64,000 nt of DNA from Promethearchaeota archaeon (GCA_019894975.1 JAGXNO010000009.1:19644-83643); one strand, 5' to 3'. Positions 1 through 7,921 are shown, counted from the first letter of the stretch. Notes: generated by a model from the sequence alone, not told the origin. A program made the numbers and translations.

Positions 1-887
1 TTTCATTTGAGCGAGTAATGCCCGGGAAATTGCTTGAATACATTACAGATTTTCCGAGAGTGATTGGGGGAGGATGTGAAAGGGCTAATGAGAATGCTAA
101 ATTTCTTTATGGAAAAGTAGTAAAAGAAGAACTTCAGGTTACCGATACTTTAACAGCAGAATTGACAAAATGTATAGAAAACACATATAGAGACATAAAT
201 ATAGCATTTTCTAATGAAATGGCTTTAGTAGCGGAAGATTTCAATCGAAATATATTCGAAGTAATTAAACTGATAAACTATAGGCATGATAGGATGATGC
301 ATTTTCCTGGTAGCGGAGTTGGGGGGCATTGTTTGACGAAGGATCCATGGTTACTGATGTATGGTCTTGAAACATACACACCTAAGAAATATTTTGACCG
401 AGTTAAAATTTTGCCTTATGGTAGAGAACTGAATGATTTTATGCCGGAACATATGGTTGAATTGATGGAAGATGCTTTAATGGAAGCTGACAAACATGAT
501 AATTTAAAGATTGCTTTAATGGGAGTTGCATATAAAGCTGATTGTGATGATACACGAAATACACCCACTGAAAGAATAATTCACTTTCTGAAAAATCGAT
601 ATCATTCTCATAATATAGAATATATTGCCCATGATCCATGGGTAAGAGAAAAAGATTACAACGAAACTGAATTAACATCTGATTATGATAAAGCAGTTAA
701 GGATGCAGATGTGTTAATTTTCGCAACTAATCATAAAGAGTATTATTCCATAAACCTCGATGATTTAAAACATAAAATGCGAAATAAACCAATTATCATT
801 GATGGACGTAATATATTTGATAAGGGATTGCTAAAAGCAAATGATTTTATCTATAGAAAAATAGGGGAAGGGTCAAAAAATAATTAA
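1..887 (+). CDS. Nucleotide-sugar dehydrogenase, WecC-like, 5'-truncated
   Basis: Member of the UDP-glucose/GDP-mannose dehydrogenase family, which oxidises a nucleotide sugar to its uronate with two NAD+; the style is nearest the UDP-N-acetylmannosamine dehydrogenase branch used for surface glycans. The frame is open to the window edge (first whole codon at base 3) and reads S-F-E-R-V-M-P-G, matching the family's SPERVxPG strand. The ATG at 18 is therefore internal and the N-terminal NAD domain lies outside the window. Visible are the central helix ENTYRDINIAFSNE, the catalytic-cysteine motif GSGVGGHCLTKDP, and the C-terminal UDP-binding domain beginning near LMGVAYKADCDDTRNTP. The family call is secure; the exact sugar is inference. 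Confidence 0.9.
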   Translation, partial: SFERVMPGKLLEYITDFPRVIGGGCERANENAKFLYGKVVKEELQVTDTLTAELTKCIENTYRDINIAFSNEMALVAEDFNRNIFEVIKLINYRHDRMMHFPGSGVGGHCLTKDPWLLMYGLETYTPKKYFDRVKILPYGRELNDFMPEHMVELMEDALMEADKHDNLKIALMGVAYKADCDDTRNTPTERIIHFLKNRYHSHNIEYIAHDPWVREKDYNETELTSDYDKAVKDADVLIFATNHKEYYSINLDDLKHKMRNKPIIIDGRNIFDKGLLKANDFIYRKIGEGSKNN

Positions 888-910
888 AACTAAATAAAAA
901 AGACTTTGTT

Positions 911-936
911 ATAATCTCTAGTTCTTGCAGAACTCA
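911..936 (-). other. Hairpin after mini-ORF A, shared motif
   Basis: On the minus strand, AGTTCT (934-929), loop GCA, AGAACT (925-920), then AGAGATTATAA. A very similar arrangement follows mini-ORF B. It could be a terminator, an RNA-processing site or part of a SECIS-like element; the sequence alone does not decide. Confidence 0.4.
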
Positions 937-976
937 AAATTAAATCCTAACGTTTTTTGATTTAATTTCTTGAGAC

Positions 977-1123
977 TTATTTATTATTTGGGGTTTCTGC
1001 TAAATCTTCCTTTACCATTTGTAATTTTCGTGCTCTTTGATACCACATATTAACCATTGATCAAGTTGTAGCATAACAACCATCATCAAATTCTAAATCC
1101 AGATAATCTTCTTCTTCTTCCAT
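977..1123 (-). CDS. Mini-ORF A with in-frame UGA at codon 21
   Basis: A minus-strand frame of 49 codons from ATG at 1123 to TAA at 977, containing one internal UGA (plus-strand tca at 1061-1063) as codon 21. Before it the product is very acidic (M-E-E-E-E-D-Y-L-D), with C16, Y17, A18, T19, T20 just ahead of the UGA; after it come S-M-V-N-M-W and a basic helix-like stretch. Mini-ORF B at 1328-1489 has its UGA at the same codon, Tyr at the same position 17 and V24/L34 in register, so the two look like diverged paralogs. A hairpin (920-934) follows 42 bases after the stop. UGA is an ordinary stop elsewhere in the window, so this is either recoding (for example selenocysteine) or a pseudogene pair. 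No function recognised. Confidence 0.4.
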
Positions 1124-1272
1124 TGTTAAAAACCAATTTGTTTTTTAATTAATTTGAAACAGATGAGAGATTAAAGGGTGCTGATCATAAAAGATAAAAT
1201 CCGATGAGAATAAGTTAATTTTTTATAAAGATAAGAGTAATTTTAATAATTATAAATAAAATAAGTAGGAAA

Positions 1273-1299
1273 TTTAATCTCCAATTCTTTGCGGAATTT
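1273..1299 (-). other. Hairpin after mini-ORF B, shared motif
   Basis: On the minus strand, AATTC (1298-1294), loop CGCAAA, GAATT (1287-1283), then GGAGATTAAAT. The GCAA-containing loop and the trailing GAGATTA match the hairpin following mini-ORF A, while the stem bases differ. Confidence 0.4.
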
Positions 1300-1327
1300 C
1301 TAAGAATGGCTTCTAGCATTTAATAAG

Positions 1328-1489
1328 CTATTCTTTGAGATTTTTTTTATTTTGTTTGGTTTCTTTTCTTAATTTTCGTTTAAGTCTTAAATTTTTAATA
1401 CTATTCATGATTTGATCGACTGTAACTCACCCTGATTTATAGGGATCATTACAGAACGATGTATTAATTCTATCTTTCCACTCAGACAT
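1328..1489 (-). CDS. Mini-ORF B with in-frame UGA at codon 21
   Basis: A minus-strand frame of 54 codons from ATG at 1489 to TAG at 1328, with UGA (plus-strand tca at 1427-1429) as codon 21. The local product is N-D-P-Y-K-S-G-(UGA)-V-T-V-D-Q-I-M, then a strongly basic tail rich in Lys and Arg. Shared with mini-ORF A: total size, UGA position, Tyr17, a Ser/Thr at 19, Val24, Asn/Asp at 25 and Leu34. A TATA-like tttataac lies about 35 bases upstream of the ATG on the coding strand. A hairpin similar to that of mini-ORF A lies downstream (1283-1298). Function unknown; a decayed duplicate pair is the main alternative. Confidence 0.4.
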
Positions 1490-1676
1490 TTGAATCAATT
1501 ATTTGTTAGTTTTTTAGTTATAAAATAGAGAGAAAAATAAATATCTTATTTTTATGGTAGATAAGTTAGAGGATCTCTATGTGTAAACACCCTCCTATAT
1601 AGTAATTTTTGGAATAAATTTTTAAAAACGAACTCTAACATATATTTAAACTTGTAAATTTGAAAAAGTGATTTAA

Positions 1677-2354
1677 ATGATTTTTGATTATTGGGATGCA
1701 ATTCGAGGTTTTTTTAGTTGGGTTGGTGAATCCGCCGCAATAATGATGGTTTTAAGTGGTTTAATGGCAATTACTTGGCTAGGTTTAGAAAGGAAGCGGA
1801 GAGGATCATTCACCAAAAGAAAAGTAGAAATAGAGTTTGTTGTAACAAGGTTTTTACGGGGATTATCTTATCTTGGTTTGGTTCTGGGGATATTTGTGGT
1901 GTGGTCGGGCGCTATTGGGTTAATAAGAAACATACCCCCTAGTTTTGAATACCGAGACGTCACCGAAGATGCTGCTAATCATTTTACATGCATCTTTTTG
2001 ATAGTTATAGGAATTGTGATGTTTATGAAGCCAATCAGCGATCTTCCACTGTCAAGTATTATTGGTCTCTTAGCCGGAACTGCTACGGTTGTCATAATTG
2101 CCTTACTCGTACCAGAAGGAGCGGTTCAATTAATTGCCGGAGTAATAGATCCAAAATGGCTGCTGGTTATAATTTTTGTTATAATAACAGTAATCGTTGC
2201 GCTTACGGTGAAATTTTATGTGGGTGTGTTAAAAACGATATCAAAATTTCTGTCGTGGCCTCCTGTAGCATTTGTAGTTATGATTTTTTGCTTAGTTCAA
2301 GGGTTTGCGTTATGGATTTGGGGTGTAAGTATCTTCGGTTTAAACCTCTTATAA
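1677..2354 (+). CDS. Multi-pass membrane protein, unknown function
   Basis: 225 residues with about six hydrophobic segments: roughly 18-36, 62-85, 107-122, 127-145, 160-182 and 194-220. Two loops carry charge: a basic stretch near residues 38-50 (E-R-K-R-R-G-S-F-T-K-R-K) and an acidic loop near 88-102 before the third helix. No signature motif of a known transporter or enzyme is recognisable. ATG at 1677 is the only sensible start; no clear Shine-Dalgarno site precedes it. It is the first of a run of small plus-strand genes and is followed by a double poly-T stretch. Probably a real gene because of its length and membrane pattern; function not assigned. Confidence 0.7.
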   Translation: MIFDYWDAIRGFFSWVGESAAIMMVLSGLMAITWLGLERKRRGSFTKRKVEIEFVVTRFLRGLSYLGLVLGIFVVWSGAIGLIRNIPPSFEYRDVTEDAANHFTCIFLIVIGIVMFMKPISDLPLSSIIGLLAGTATVVIIALLVPEGAVQLIAGVIDPKWLLVIIFVIITVIVALTVKFYVGVLKTISKFLSWPPVAFVVMIFCLVQGFALWIWGVSIFGLNLL

Positions 2355-2363
2355 TTTAAATAA

Positions 2364-2386
2364 TTTTTTTTATATTTTTTTTGTTT
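2364..2386 (+). terminator. Poly-T terminator-like stretch
   Basis: Two T-runs of seven and eight bases just after the membrane-protein gene, the usual form of an archaeal transcription stop. No stem is needed for this type. Confidence 0.4.
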
Positions 2387-2473
2387 GAGAATATAATTAT
2401 TTTCAGATTTTAGTACCAATTTTAATAAAAAGGAAACATTATTTTAGCTTAACCACGAAGTTAATGAAAAAAA

Positions 2474-2743
2474 ATGGCTGGAATTAAAGAGATAAGAAAA
2501 GAACTTACAGAATTAAGAACTAGTATGAATAGATTAACAGAAGAATTACATGAAACTAATATCACTATAAGGGAATCTTTAAAATTAACATCTCAAACTA
2601 TTACAGAAATGAGTAAATCATTAGATGCTACAATGAGAACGATGTCAGATTTGACCATTCAAATGAATATAAGAGAAACCATTTTAAAGAGTCTCGGAAT
2701 TGATGGGATGATTCCAGATTTTCTTAAAAAAAAAAAGAAGTAA
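2474..2743 (+). CDS. Small coiled-coil protein
   Basis: 89 residues, almost wholly predicted alpha-helical with repeated heptad-like spacing of Leu, Ile and Met (I-R-K-E-L-T-E-L-R-T-S-M-N-R-L onward through about residue 70). The end is short and very basic (D-F-L-K-K-K-K-K). It has no cysteine and no membrane segment, so a cytoplasmic scaffold or assembly role is plausible, but the function is unknown. The ATG follows an A-tract without a Shine-Dalgarno motif. It sits 119 bases after the membrane protein and is convergent with the small membrane gene that follows. Confidence 0.65.
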   Translation: MAGIKEIRKELTELRTSMNRLTEELHETNITIRESLKLTSQTITEMSKSLDATMRTMSDLTIQMNIRETILKSLGIDGMIPDFLKKKKK

Positions 2744-2754
2744 ACATCCCCTTT

Positions 2755-2940
2755 TTATTCCTTTTCCCATCTTGTTAGAACAAAATATGCGATAACTAGG
2801 GATATCATATAAACCACTGTAATTAATGACCATAAAACAACTTCATTTGAGTTGTTTTCAATTACTCCGACTATAGCTTTATATATAAAATAGATGCTAA
2901 ATAGGGCTAACAGTCTAATTGTTGATCGTGCTTTATCCAT
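2755..2940 (-). CDS. Small two-helix membrane protein
   Basis: 61 residues with two hydrophobic segments (about 9-26 and 35-56) joined by a short polar loop N-N-S-N-E, and a C-terminal T-R-W-E-K-E. Size and topology suit a small integral membrane protein; no family is recognised. It is convergent with the coiled-coil gene, ending 11 bases from it, and divergent from the zinc protein gene at 3025. Confidence 0.55.
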   Translation of the reverse strand: MDKARSTIRLLALFSIYFIYKAIVGVIENNSNEVVLWSLITVVYMISLVIAYFVLTRWEKE

Positions 2941-3024
2941 GATTCATTATAAACTAATATTTAATGATTAAAGTAATATATTACTTAGAATTTAATTAAT
3001 TTAATTAAATTATTAATTTAAAAA

Positions 3025-3231
3025 ATGTCAGATATGTCAACTCCTCCTGAATGTTTTATTTGTAAAAAAACCAGTGAAAGATCAATAGAAAATAGTTACT
3101 ATTGTATATGCGATGTTGCTATATGCCCTGACTGTGTTAATTCTACTAAAAAAAATGACAAAACTTGGATTTGTCCTCATTGTAAAGAAGAAAATAACTT
3201 AGAAGAAAGTAGATTATTCCGATCATCATAA
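3025..3231 (+). CDS. RING-like / treble-clef zinc protein, 68 aa
   Basis: Eight cysteines in four pairs: C10-x2-C13, C27-x-C29, C34-x2-C37 and C50-x2-C53. This is the spacing of a two-zinc cross-brace of the RING type in an all-cysteine (C4C4) form, though a treble-clef or zinc-ribbon pair cannot be excluded. The protein is essentially just this domain plus short polar tails. RING proteins often act as ubiquitin-ligase adaptors, and some Asgard archaea carry ubiquitin-like systems, but no ubiquitin, E1 or E2 gene is visible here, so that role is inference only. There are two possible starts (3025 and 3034) and no strong Shine-Dalgarno motif. Confidence 0.65.
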   Translation: MSDMSTPPECFICKKTSERSIENSYYCICDVAICPDCVNSTKKNDKTWICPHCKEENNLEESRLFRSS

Positions 3232-3241
3232 GATAATTTTC

Positions 3242-3322
3242 GTTTCTTAAGCTATGATGAAAAAAAAATTAATTATGATTTCATTAAAATGATATCATTG
3301 AGGAAGACTGAGTTTAAGAAAC
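3242..3322 (+). ncRNA. Candidate C/D box sRNA
   Basis: Bases 3242-3252 (GTTTCTTAAGC) pair with 3312-3322 (GTTTAAGAAAC) to give an 11-bp stem with one G-U pair. The stem closes directly on a D box CTGA (3308-3311). On the other strand a single T (3253) precedes a perfect C box ATGATGA (3254-3260). This gives the three-base bulge (N-R-U) of a kink-turn, the L7Ae-binding structure of C/D guide RNAs. The guide next to box D would be CATTGAGGAAGA. Internal C'/D' boxes are weak (ATGATAT at 3289-3295), so it may be a single-guide or degenerate form. Target not identified. Confidence 0.6.
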
Positions 3323-3437
3323 ATATTTTATTATGAGTTATAATATTTCATCTTGGTAGAAAAAAGTGGAAAGATATAAACTATTATGGTTTTCTGAATT
3401 TTATTATCTAATTAAATAATTTTTATGGTGGTATAAA

Positions 3438-3926
3438 TTGACTGCAAACATCATTACAAAAGTAGTAGAATTAGATAATTGTAATAAAGATTTACTCATA
3501 AAGGCGCTTTACACAGAAAAATTTTGGGAGATTACTAATCCGGCAAAAAAAATCGACGCAAAGTTCATCGCACCTAATGTATTATATAGCAAAATAACTG
3601 ATGAGATTGTGAAAATTCCTGTCGAAATGGAAGGAGAACTAGTATTACAAGATGAAGGAGAGCAAGAAGAAGGAAAAGGACGATTAATTGAACTTAATGT
3701 TCGTAATAATGAAGATGTTAGAGAACTTGAGGGAAGAATAAGGATTAAAGCGTTAACACCTACCAAAACAAAGTTTGGTATATATATAAAGAGTTTTAAA
3801 TTAGGATCTGATTTTTCGAGTTTAATAGGGGGGGTAGCAGAATTAACTTTGAGAAATAAGATCACAGAAATGTTAAGAAAGCTAGAACGTTGGCTTAGAA
3901 CCAACTCTTTAAATGATTTACTATAA
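3438..3926 (+). CDS. SRPBCC/CoxG-like protein
   Basis: 162 residues. The order of secondary structure (an N-terminal beta-strand, helices around T-E-K-F-W-E-I, a run of antiparallel strands, and a long C-terminal amphipathic helix N-K-I-T-E-M-L-R-K-L-E-R-W-L) resembles the START/SRPBCC ligand-binding fold, including CoxG-type membrane-associated proteins and polyketide cyclases. The start is TTG at 3438, preceded by GGTGG eight bases upstream. No catalytic residue can be named and the ligand is unknown. Fold-level assignment only. Confidence 0.5.
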   Translation: MTANIITKVVELDNCNKDLLIKALYTEKFWEITNPAKKIDAKFIAPNVLYSKITDEIVKIPVEMEGELVLQDEGEQEEGKGRLIELNVRNNEDVRELEGRIRIKALTPTKTKFGIYIKSFKLGSDFSSLIGGVAELTLRNKITEMLRKLERWLRTNSLNDLL

Positions 3927-4070
3927 CATTTTTTACCGAGATCTATTGTTAATAGTGAATTTATAAGGTTTAAATCCATAACTTAATTAAGTCTTAAAAT
4001 TATTTTCTTTATCCTAAGAATTTAGTGAGAGATTTAGAAGAATATTTTTATATCAGGTACATACTCGTTT

Positions 4071-4075
4071 AGGTG
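4071..4075 (+). promoter_or_regulatory. Shine-Dalgarno AGGTG for an ATT start
   Basis: AGGTG is complementary to the archaeal 16S 3' end and lies seven bases before ATT at 4083. No ATG, GTG or TTG occurs in the open frame before the conserved first beta-strand of the longin-like protein. Confidence 0.45.
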
Positions 4076-4082
4076 TTTTGAG

Positions 4083-4928
4083 ATTAACATTTGGATCTTA
4101 GAATCTGATTCAGGAATTACATTGGTATATAAACCGTATATGGATTTCCCTGTTAACGAGGATCTCGTTTCGGGACTTTTAACGGCGCTTAATCAGTTCA
4201 CTATAGTAGAATTTAAGCAGGGCATTGATTCTATAGAAATGGGTGGCCTAAGATGGGTTTATATTCAAGATAAAGAAACTAACTTATTATTTATTGCCGC
4301 AGATTCTAAAGCCATAAGCACAGATATGCTTAGATCGAGATTAGACGTCATTCGGCACACATTTATCCAACAGTATGCAAATTCTAAAAATCGCTGGAAG
4401 GATAAATGGACAGGCAATGTTGAGGTTTACAAACCGTTTGAGAATGTTATTGATGAATACTATACCCAGTGGATACAAGCTGAACGTATAACCACAGTTG
4501 CTGAATTTTTCGATATATTAGGTATCTTTCAACAGATCCTAAATTTAATAATGAACGTTATTGAAGGACATCTGTTTGCAAAAAAAAAGCAGAGAATTTA
4601 TAAGAAAATTGAAAAAATGTTTAAAAATTATACAAAGTTAGAGATTGTGAAGAAAAATCCAGAATTGAGCAATATCGTATTTCACAGAAAGACTGGAATT
4701 AATATTATTAATATTAATCCTATGAACTGTGATATGCTTGTTGTAGAGAAACAAATTATAAATTTAATTAAGCGAATGGTAGAAATCCTTAAGGATGAGG
4801 AAGAATATTTTGAATCCTTGAAATTTTTTGTTGATGAAAATATTTTTGAGTATCTTCTCTCGAATTTTTCTCTTTTAAATGATTTAAACTTGTTCATTTT
4901 TTTAATCAAACTTTTTCTAATGAAGTAA
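4083..4928 (+). CDS. Longin-like domain protein with helical extension
   Basis: About 281 residues if translation begins at ATT 4083. The first 110 residues read strand (N-I-W-I-L-E-S-D-S-G-I-T-L), helix (N-E-D-L-V-S-G-L-L-T-A-L-N-Q-F), strands (G-I-D-S-I-E-M-G-G-L-R-W-V-Y and N-L-L-F-I-A-A-D-S), then helix. That order fits the longin/roadblock-type folds abundant in Asgard archaea, where they partner small GTPases. The rest is Lys-rich and helical with a hydrophobic C-terminus. Starting at TTG 4122 would remove the first strand, so the upstream ATT behind AGGTG is preferred; TTG 4122 is the conservative alternative. No GTPase gene is nearby. Family assignment is by pattern, not alignment. 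Confidence 0.6.
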   Translation: MNIWILESDSGITLVYKPYMDFPVNEDLVSGLLTALNQFTIVEFKQGIDSIEMGGLRWVYIQDKETNLLFIAADSKAISTDMLRSRLDVIRHTFIQQYANSKNRWKDKWTGNVEVYKPFENVIDEYYTQWIQAERITTVAEFFDILGIFQQILNLIMNVIEGHLFAKKKQRIYKKIEKMFKNYTKLEIVKKNPELSNIVFHRKTGINIININPMNCDMLVVEKQIINLIKRMVEILKDEEEYFESLKFFVDENIFEYLLSNFSLLNDLNLFIFLIKLFLMK

Positions 4929-5111
4929 TCTATCTTTAATCTCTTGAATTTATTCGGCTAAATTTAGATAGATGTAGAAGTTATAAATCAGATCTTTAGT
5001 ATTCTTAACTTTTTACTACTCAAGTTAAGGAAAATTAATTTTAAATAGATTTATTAAAAGATGTTTATTAAAAATATTAATTGACTTCAAATATTTAATT
5101 TCGAAATAATA

Positions 5112-6413
5112 ATGGAACCCGCACTGCTTATTATAATTTTCATTCTATTTATCTTAATTATTTTAAGTTATACGAAATCGGATTTAGATTTCGTAGCGAT
5201 CTCACTTTTATGTTGCTTTATTGCCGCCTCAATCACGGGATTAGTCAAAGGGATAGGATTTGATAGGTTTATAGGATTTATTGAATGGGAAGCAATTATT
5301 ATAATACTTAGTATGAGTATTATCACAAAGATAGCCCAGGATTCCAACATTTTGGAATTTGTAGCTGTAAAACTATTTAAATTGTCAAAAGGGGAACAAA
5401 GAATTTTCTTTTGGTTTCTCTGCGTAATAACTACTCTTTTGGCGGCGATAATAAGTGATGTTGTTGTGGTTCTAATACTGGCACCTATTGTAATTAGACT
5501 TTGTCACTTTCTTAAAATAAGAGCTGGAACATATCTACTCGGAATGACGATTTGTATCAACATCGGTTCAATACTGACCCCCTTCTCAAGTGGAGAAAAT
5601 ATTATCATTTCTACTGCATTTGCAGAGCTTGATACCCTTTACTTTATTCAGTTTTATTGGGTAATTTCATTCATTTTATTATTTGGGACAATTTTTCTAT
5701 TGGATAAATTTCTTTTGAGTAAAGAACCAAAAATAGAAGAACTTCAAAAAAAGTTTGTTATTGATTTAGTAAATACTGATATCATAGTAAAGAATAAAAA
5801 AATGTTCTACTTTAATGGCATAGCAATACTTATAACAATCGCATTGTTTGGTATTCTTCCACTGCTTTATTTAACGGCTGTAATTTCAGCTTTGATTTTA
5901 GTACTCGTAAACAGAAATCATACAAAAAAACCGATGAGTGAACTCTTAAAAGATATTGAGTGGGAAATCTTATTCTTCTTCATATCACTCTATGTAGTTG
6001 TTGGATGTCTTGTGGAAGCGGGATTTGGAGAAATCTTTGAAATAATACCGTTTGAAACCTTAAATCCTTTTCTATTAGCGCTAATAATTCTGTTAATAAT
6101 TAGTTTTATTTCAGGAGTCGTTGCAAATACTCCAACTGCGTTAATCTTTATCCCAATAACAGGACTATTAATTGATGGTTTTGGTTTTTCATCAGTTCCC
6201 TTACTTTTTTCTCTGGTAATAGGCATCAACCTTGGGGGCAACTTTTTACCCTCTGGGGCAGCTTGTGATATGATGACTCTAAAAATTGCCCGAGATTCAG
6301 GGGTAGAGAATTTTAGTTATAAACGGTTGTTTAAGGTAGGTGCTATATTTGCTTTTATTCACATTGGAATATCAATATTGTACCTATTACCTTTAGTACT
6401 AATTTTTGGATAA
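5112..6413 (+). CDS. ArsB/NhaD-type ion permease
   Basis: 433 residues with about eleven hydrophobic segments and two similar halves. Each half holds the helix-break regions typical of the ion-transporter superfamily (S-I-L-T-P-F-S-S-G-E-N near residue 158 and G-V-V-A-N-T-P-T-A near 339, with G-G-N-F-L-P-S-G-A-A near 378). These match the anion permease/NhaD/citrate-transporter clan; the substrate (arsenite, Na+/H+, dicarboxylate) cannot be read from sequence. ATG at 5112 has no Shine-Dalgarno motif, so the mRNA may be leaderless. Convergent with glutamate dehydrogenase. No arsenic-resistance genes are adjacent. Confidence 0.8.
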   Translation: MEPALLIIIFILFILIILSYTKSDLDFVAISLLCCFIAASITGLVKGIGFDRFIGFIEWEAIIIILSMSIITKIAQDSNILEFVAVKLFKLSKGEQRIFFWFLCVITTLLAAIISDVVVVLILAPIVIRLCHFLKIRAGTYLLGMTICINIGSILTPFSSGENIIISTAFAELDTLYFIQFYWVISFILLFGTIFLLDKFLLSKEPKIEELQKKFVIDLVNTDIIVKNKKMFYFNGIAILITIALFGILPLLYLTAVISALILVLVNRNHTKKPMSELLKDIEWEILFFFISLYVVVGCLVEAGFGEIFEIIPFETLNPFLLALIILLIISFISGVVANTPTALIFIPITGLLIDGFGFSSVPLLFSLVIGINLGGNFLPSGAACDMMTLKIARDSGVENFSYKRLFKVGAIFAFIHIGISILYLLPLVLIFG

Positions 6414-6443
6414 AAAGAATAAAAAAGAAATTAATATCTTAAG

Positions 6444-7694
6444 TTAAATCCAACCTCTAAGCCTCATTGCAGATATTACTCTCTCAAGAGCGATAACATA
6501 TGCTCCCATCCTGTTATGGGTATCAAATTTCCCTGATTGTTCAATTGTGGAACGATAAGCCCTTGTCATGACTCTATCTAATGCTTCAAAAACTTCACTT
6601 TCTGTCCAAAAATATCGGTAATATCCTTGAACCATTTCAAAATACGAAACAGTAACTCCGCCCGCATTGCATAAGAAATCGGGTATAACCAGTACTCCTT
6701 TTTCAAATAGAGTAGTATCTGCATCTGGAGTGGTAGGACCATTTGCTAATTCCGCAATAATTTTGGTGTTTATATTATCTGCGTTACTACTTGTTATAAC
6801 ATGTTCTAATGCTGCGGGTACTAGCACATCACATTCTAACTCTAGTAATTCTTCGTTAGAAATTTCTTTAGTACCCTTAGTGCCAACAACAGACCTTGTT
6901 TTTTCTTTATGTTCACCTGCCACATACGGATTAATGCCGTCTTCGCTATAAATTCCACCTCTAGAATCTGAAACCGCAATAATTTTACACCCAAAATCAT
7001 CATGTAAAATTTTGGCTGCCCAAGAGCCGGCATTACCATAACCTTGAACAGCAACTCTTGCGCCATTTAGGTTTAAATTGATGTCTTTTGCAGCCTCTCT
7101 AACAGTATAGACACCACCCTTTGCTGTTGCAATTGATCTTCCGGCACTACCTCCTAGAGGTAATGGTTTTCCAGTAATAACTGAGGGAGCATGATGGCGT
7201 ACTATTTGTTCATATTCATCTTGCATGTATGCCATAATCTGTGGATTGGTGTATACATCTGGAGCTGGAACATCGATATTAGGCCCTATAAAATCTGCGA
7301 GACGTCTGATATAGCTTCTTGCTAAAGTTTCTATTTCCCTATTACTCATTTCTTTAGGATTACAAATAATTCCCCCCTTCGCACCACCTAAAGGAATATC
7401 GACACAGGCTGTCTTCCATGTCATCCATGCAGATAATGCTTTTACGAGAGATGCAGATTCTTCGGGGTGCCATCTAATCCCTCCTTTCATAGGACCTCTT
7501 GCGGAATTATATTGACTTCTGAAACCACGGAATGTTTTAAGTGCCCCATCATCCATTTTCATGGTAATTTTGATTTGAACAAAACGTTCTGGTTCTGAAA
7601 GAGCATCATATAATTCACGATCATACCCTACCATCTTACAAGCATCGTGAAGTTGTTGTTGAGCAATAGAAAAAGGATCTAAATTCTCACTCAT
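6444..7694 (-). CDS. gdhA: Glutamate dehydrogenase
   Basis: Interconverts glutamate and 2-oxoglutarate plus ammonia with NAD(P)H. About 416 residues, normal for the hexameric archaeal enzyme. Visible are the substrate-domain motif G-P-M-K-G-G-I-R-W-H, the catalytic-lysine region P-L-G-G-A-K-G-G-I, the Rossmann motif V-Q-G-Y-G-N-A-G-S and the C-terminal F-L-C-N-A-G-G-V-T-V-S-Y-F-E. ATG at 7694 (S-E-N-L-D-P-F) is preferred over the in-frame TTG at 7703. Together with the NfnAB-like pair, the FMN GltB-domain protein and glutamine synthetase further on, it forms a nitrogen-assimilation region. Confidence 0.95.
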   Translation of the reverse strand: MSENLDPFSIAQQQLHDACKMVGYDRELYDALSEPERFVQIKITMKMDDGALKTFRGFRSQYNSARGPMKGGIRWHPEESASLVKALSAWMTWKTACVDIPLGGAKGGIICNPKEMSNREIETLARSYIRRLADFIGPNIDVPAPDVYTNPQIMAYMQDEYEQIVRHHAPSVITGKPLPLGGSAGRSIATAKGGVYTVREAAKDINLNLNGARVAVQGYGNAGSWAAKILHDDFGCKIIAVSDSRGGIYSEDGINPYVAGEHKEKTRSVVGTKGTKEISNEELLELECDVLVPAALEHVITSSNADNINTKIIAELANGPTTPDADTTLFEKGVLVIPDFLCNAGGVTVSYFEMVQGYYRYFWTESEVFEALDRVMTRAYRSTIEQSGKFDTHNRMGAYVIALERVISAMRLRGWI

Positions 7695-7921
7695 CTTAAT
7701 CAATTTTGTTATAAGTTTTATTCATAACTATCAGAATGAATTTTTTTCATTTTTATGAAAACAATATAGATATATTCTGAATGAACTTGAGTTTTTTTTT
7801 ATACTATTTGAATATTAAATTATAATATATAACCTTAGAAATAAAAGTTTGCTGAGTTTACTATGGGAATGTTTGGGGGAAAAATGTGAGTACTTGAACC
7901 CTCGAGTAATATCTTAAGTAT

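Larger units (their letters stand above)
888..1676. other. 790-base spacer with two mini reading frames
   Basis: No conventional gene is visible on either strand. On the minus strand lie two tiny reading frames (977-1123 and 1328-1489), each interrupted by a single UGA at codon 21 and each followed by a similar small hairpin; they are listed separately. The remainder is AT-rich with no tRNA-like or repeat-array structure that I could see. Confidence 0.6.

Noticed and set aside
439..678. Minus-strand frame within the nucleotide-sugar dehydrogenase
   Set aside because: Antisense shadow of the conserved C-terminal domain; no independent coding signal.
1155..1215. Possible second C/D box RNA (gatgaga, ctga, gatgag motifs)
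   Set aside because: None of the boxes matches RUGAUGA exactly, their order is wrong and no flanking stem closes them.
4935..4970. Third copy of the hairpin that follows the UGA mini-genes
   Set aside because: The minus strand has AGAGATTAAAG after a short GAATAAATTC stem, but no accompanying reading frame with internal UGA was found and the match is weak.
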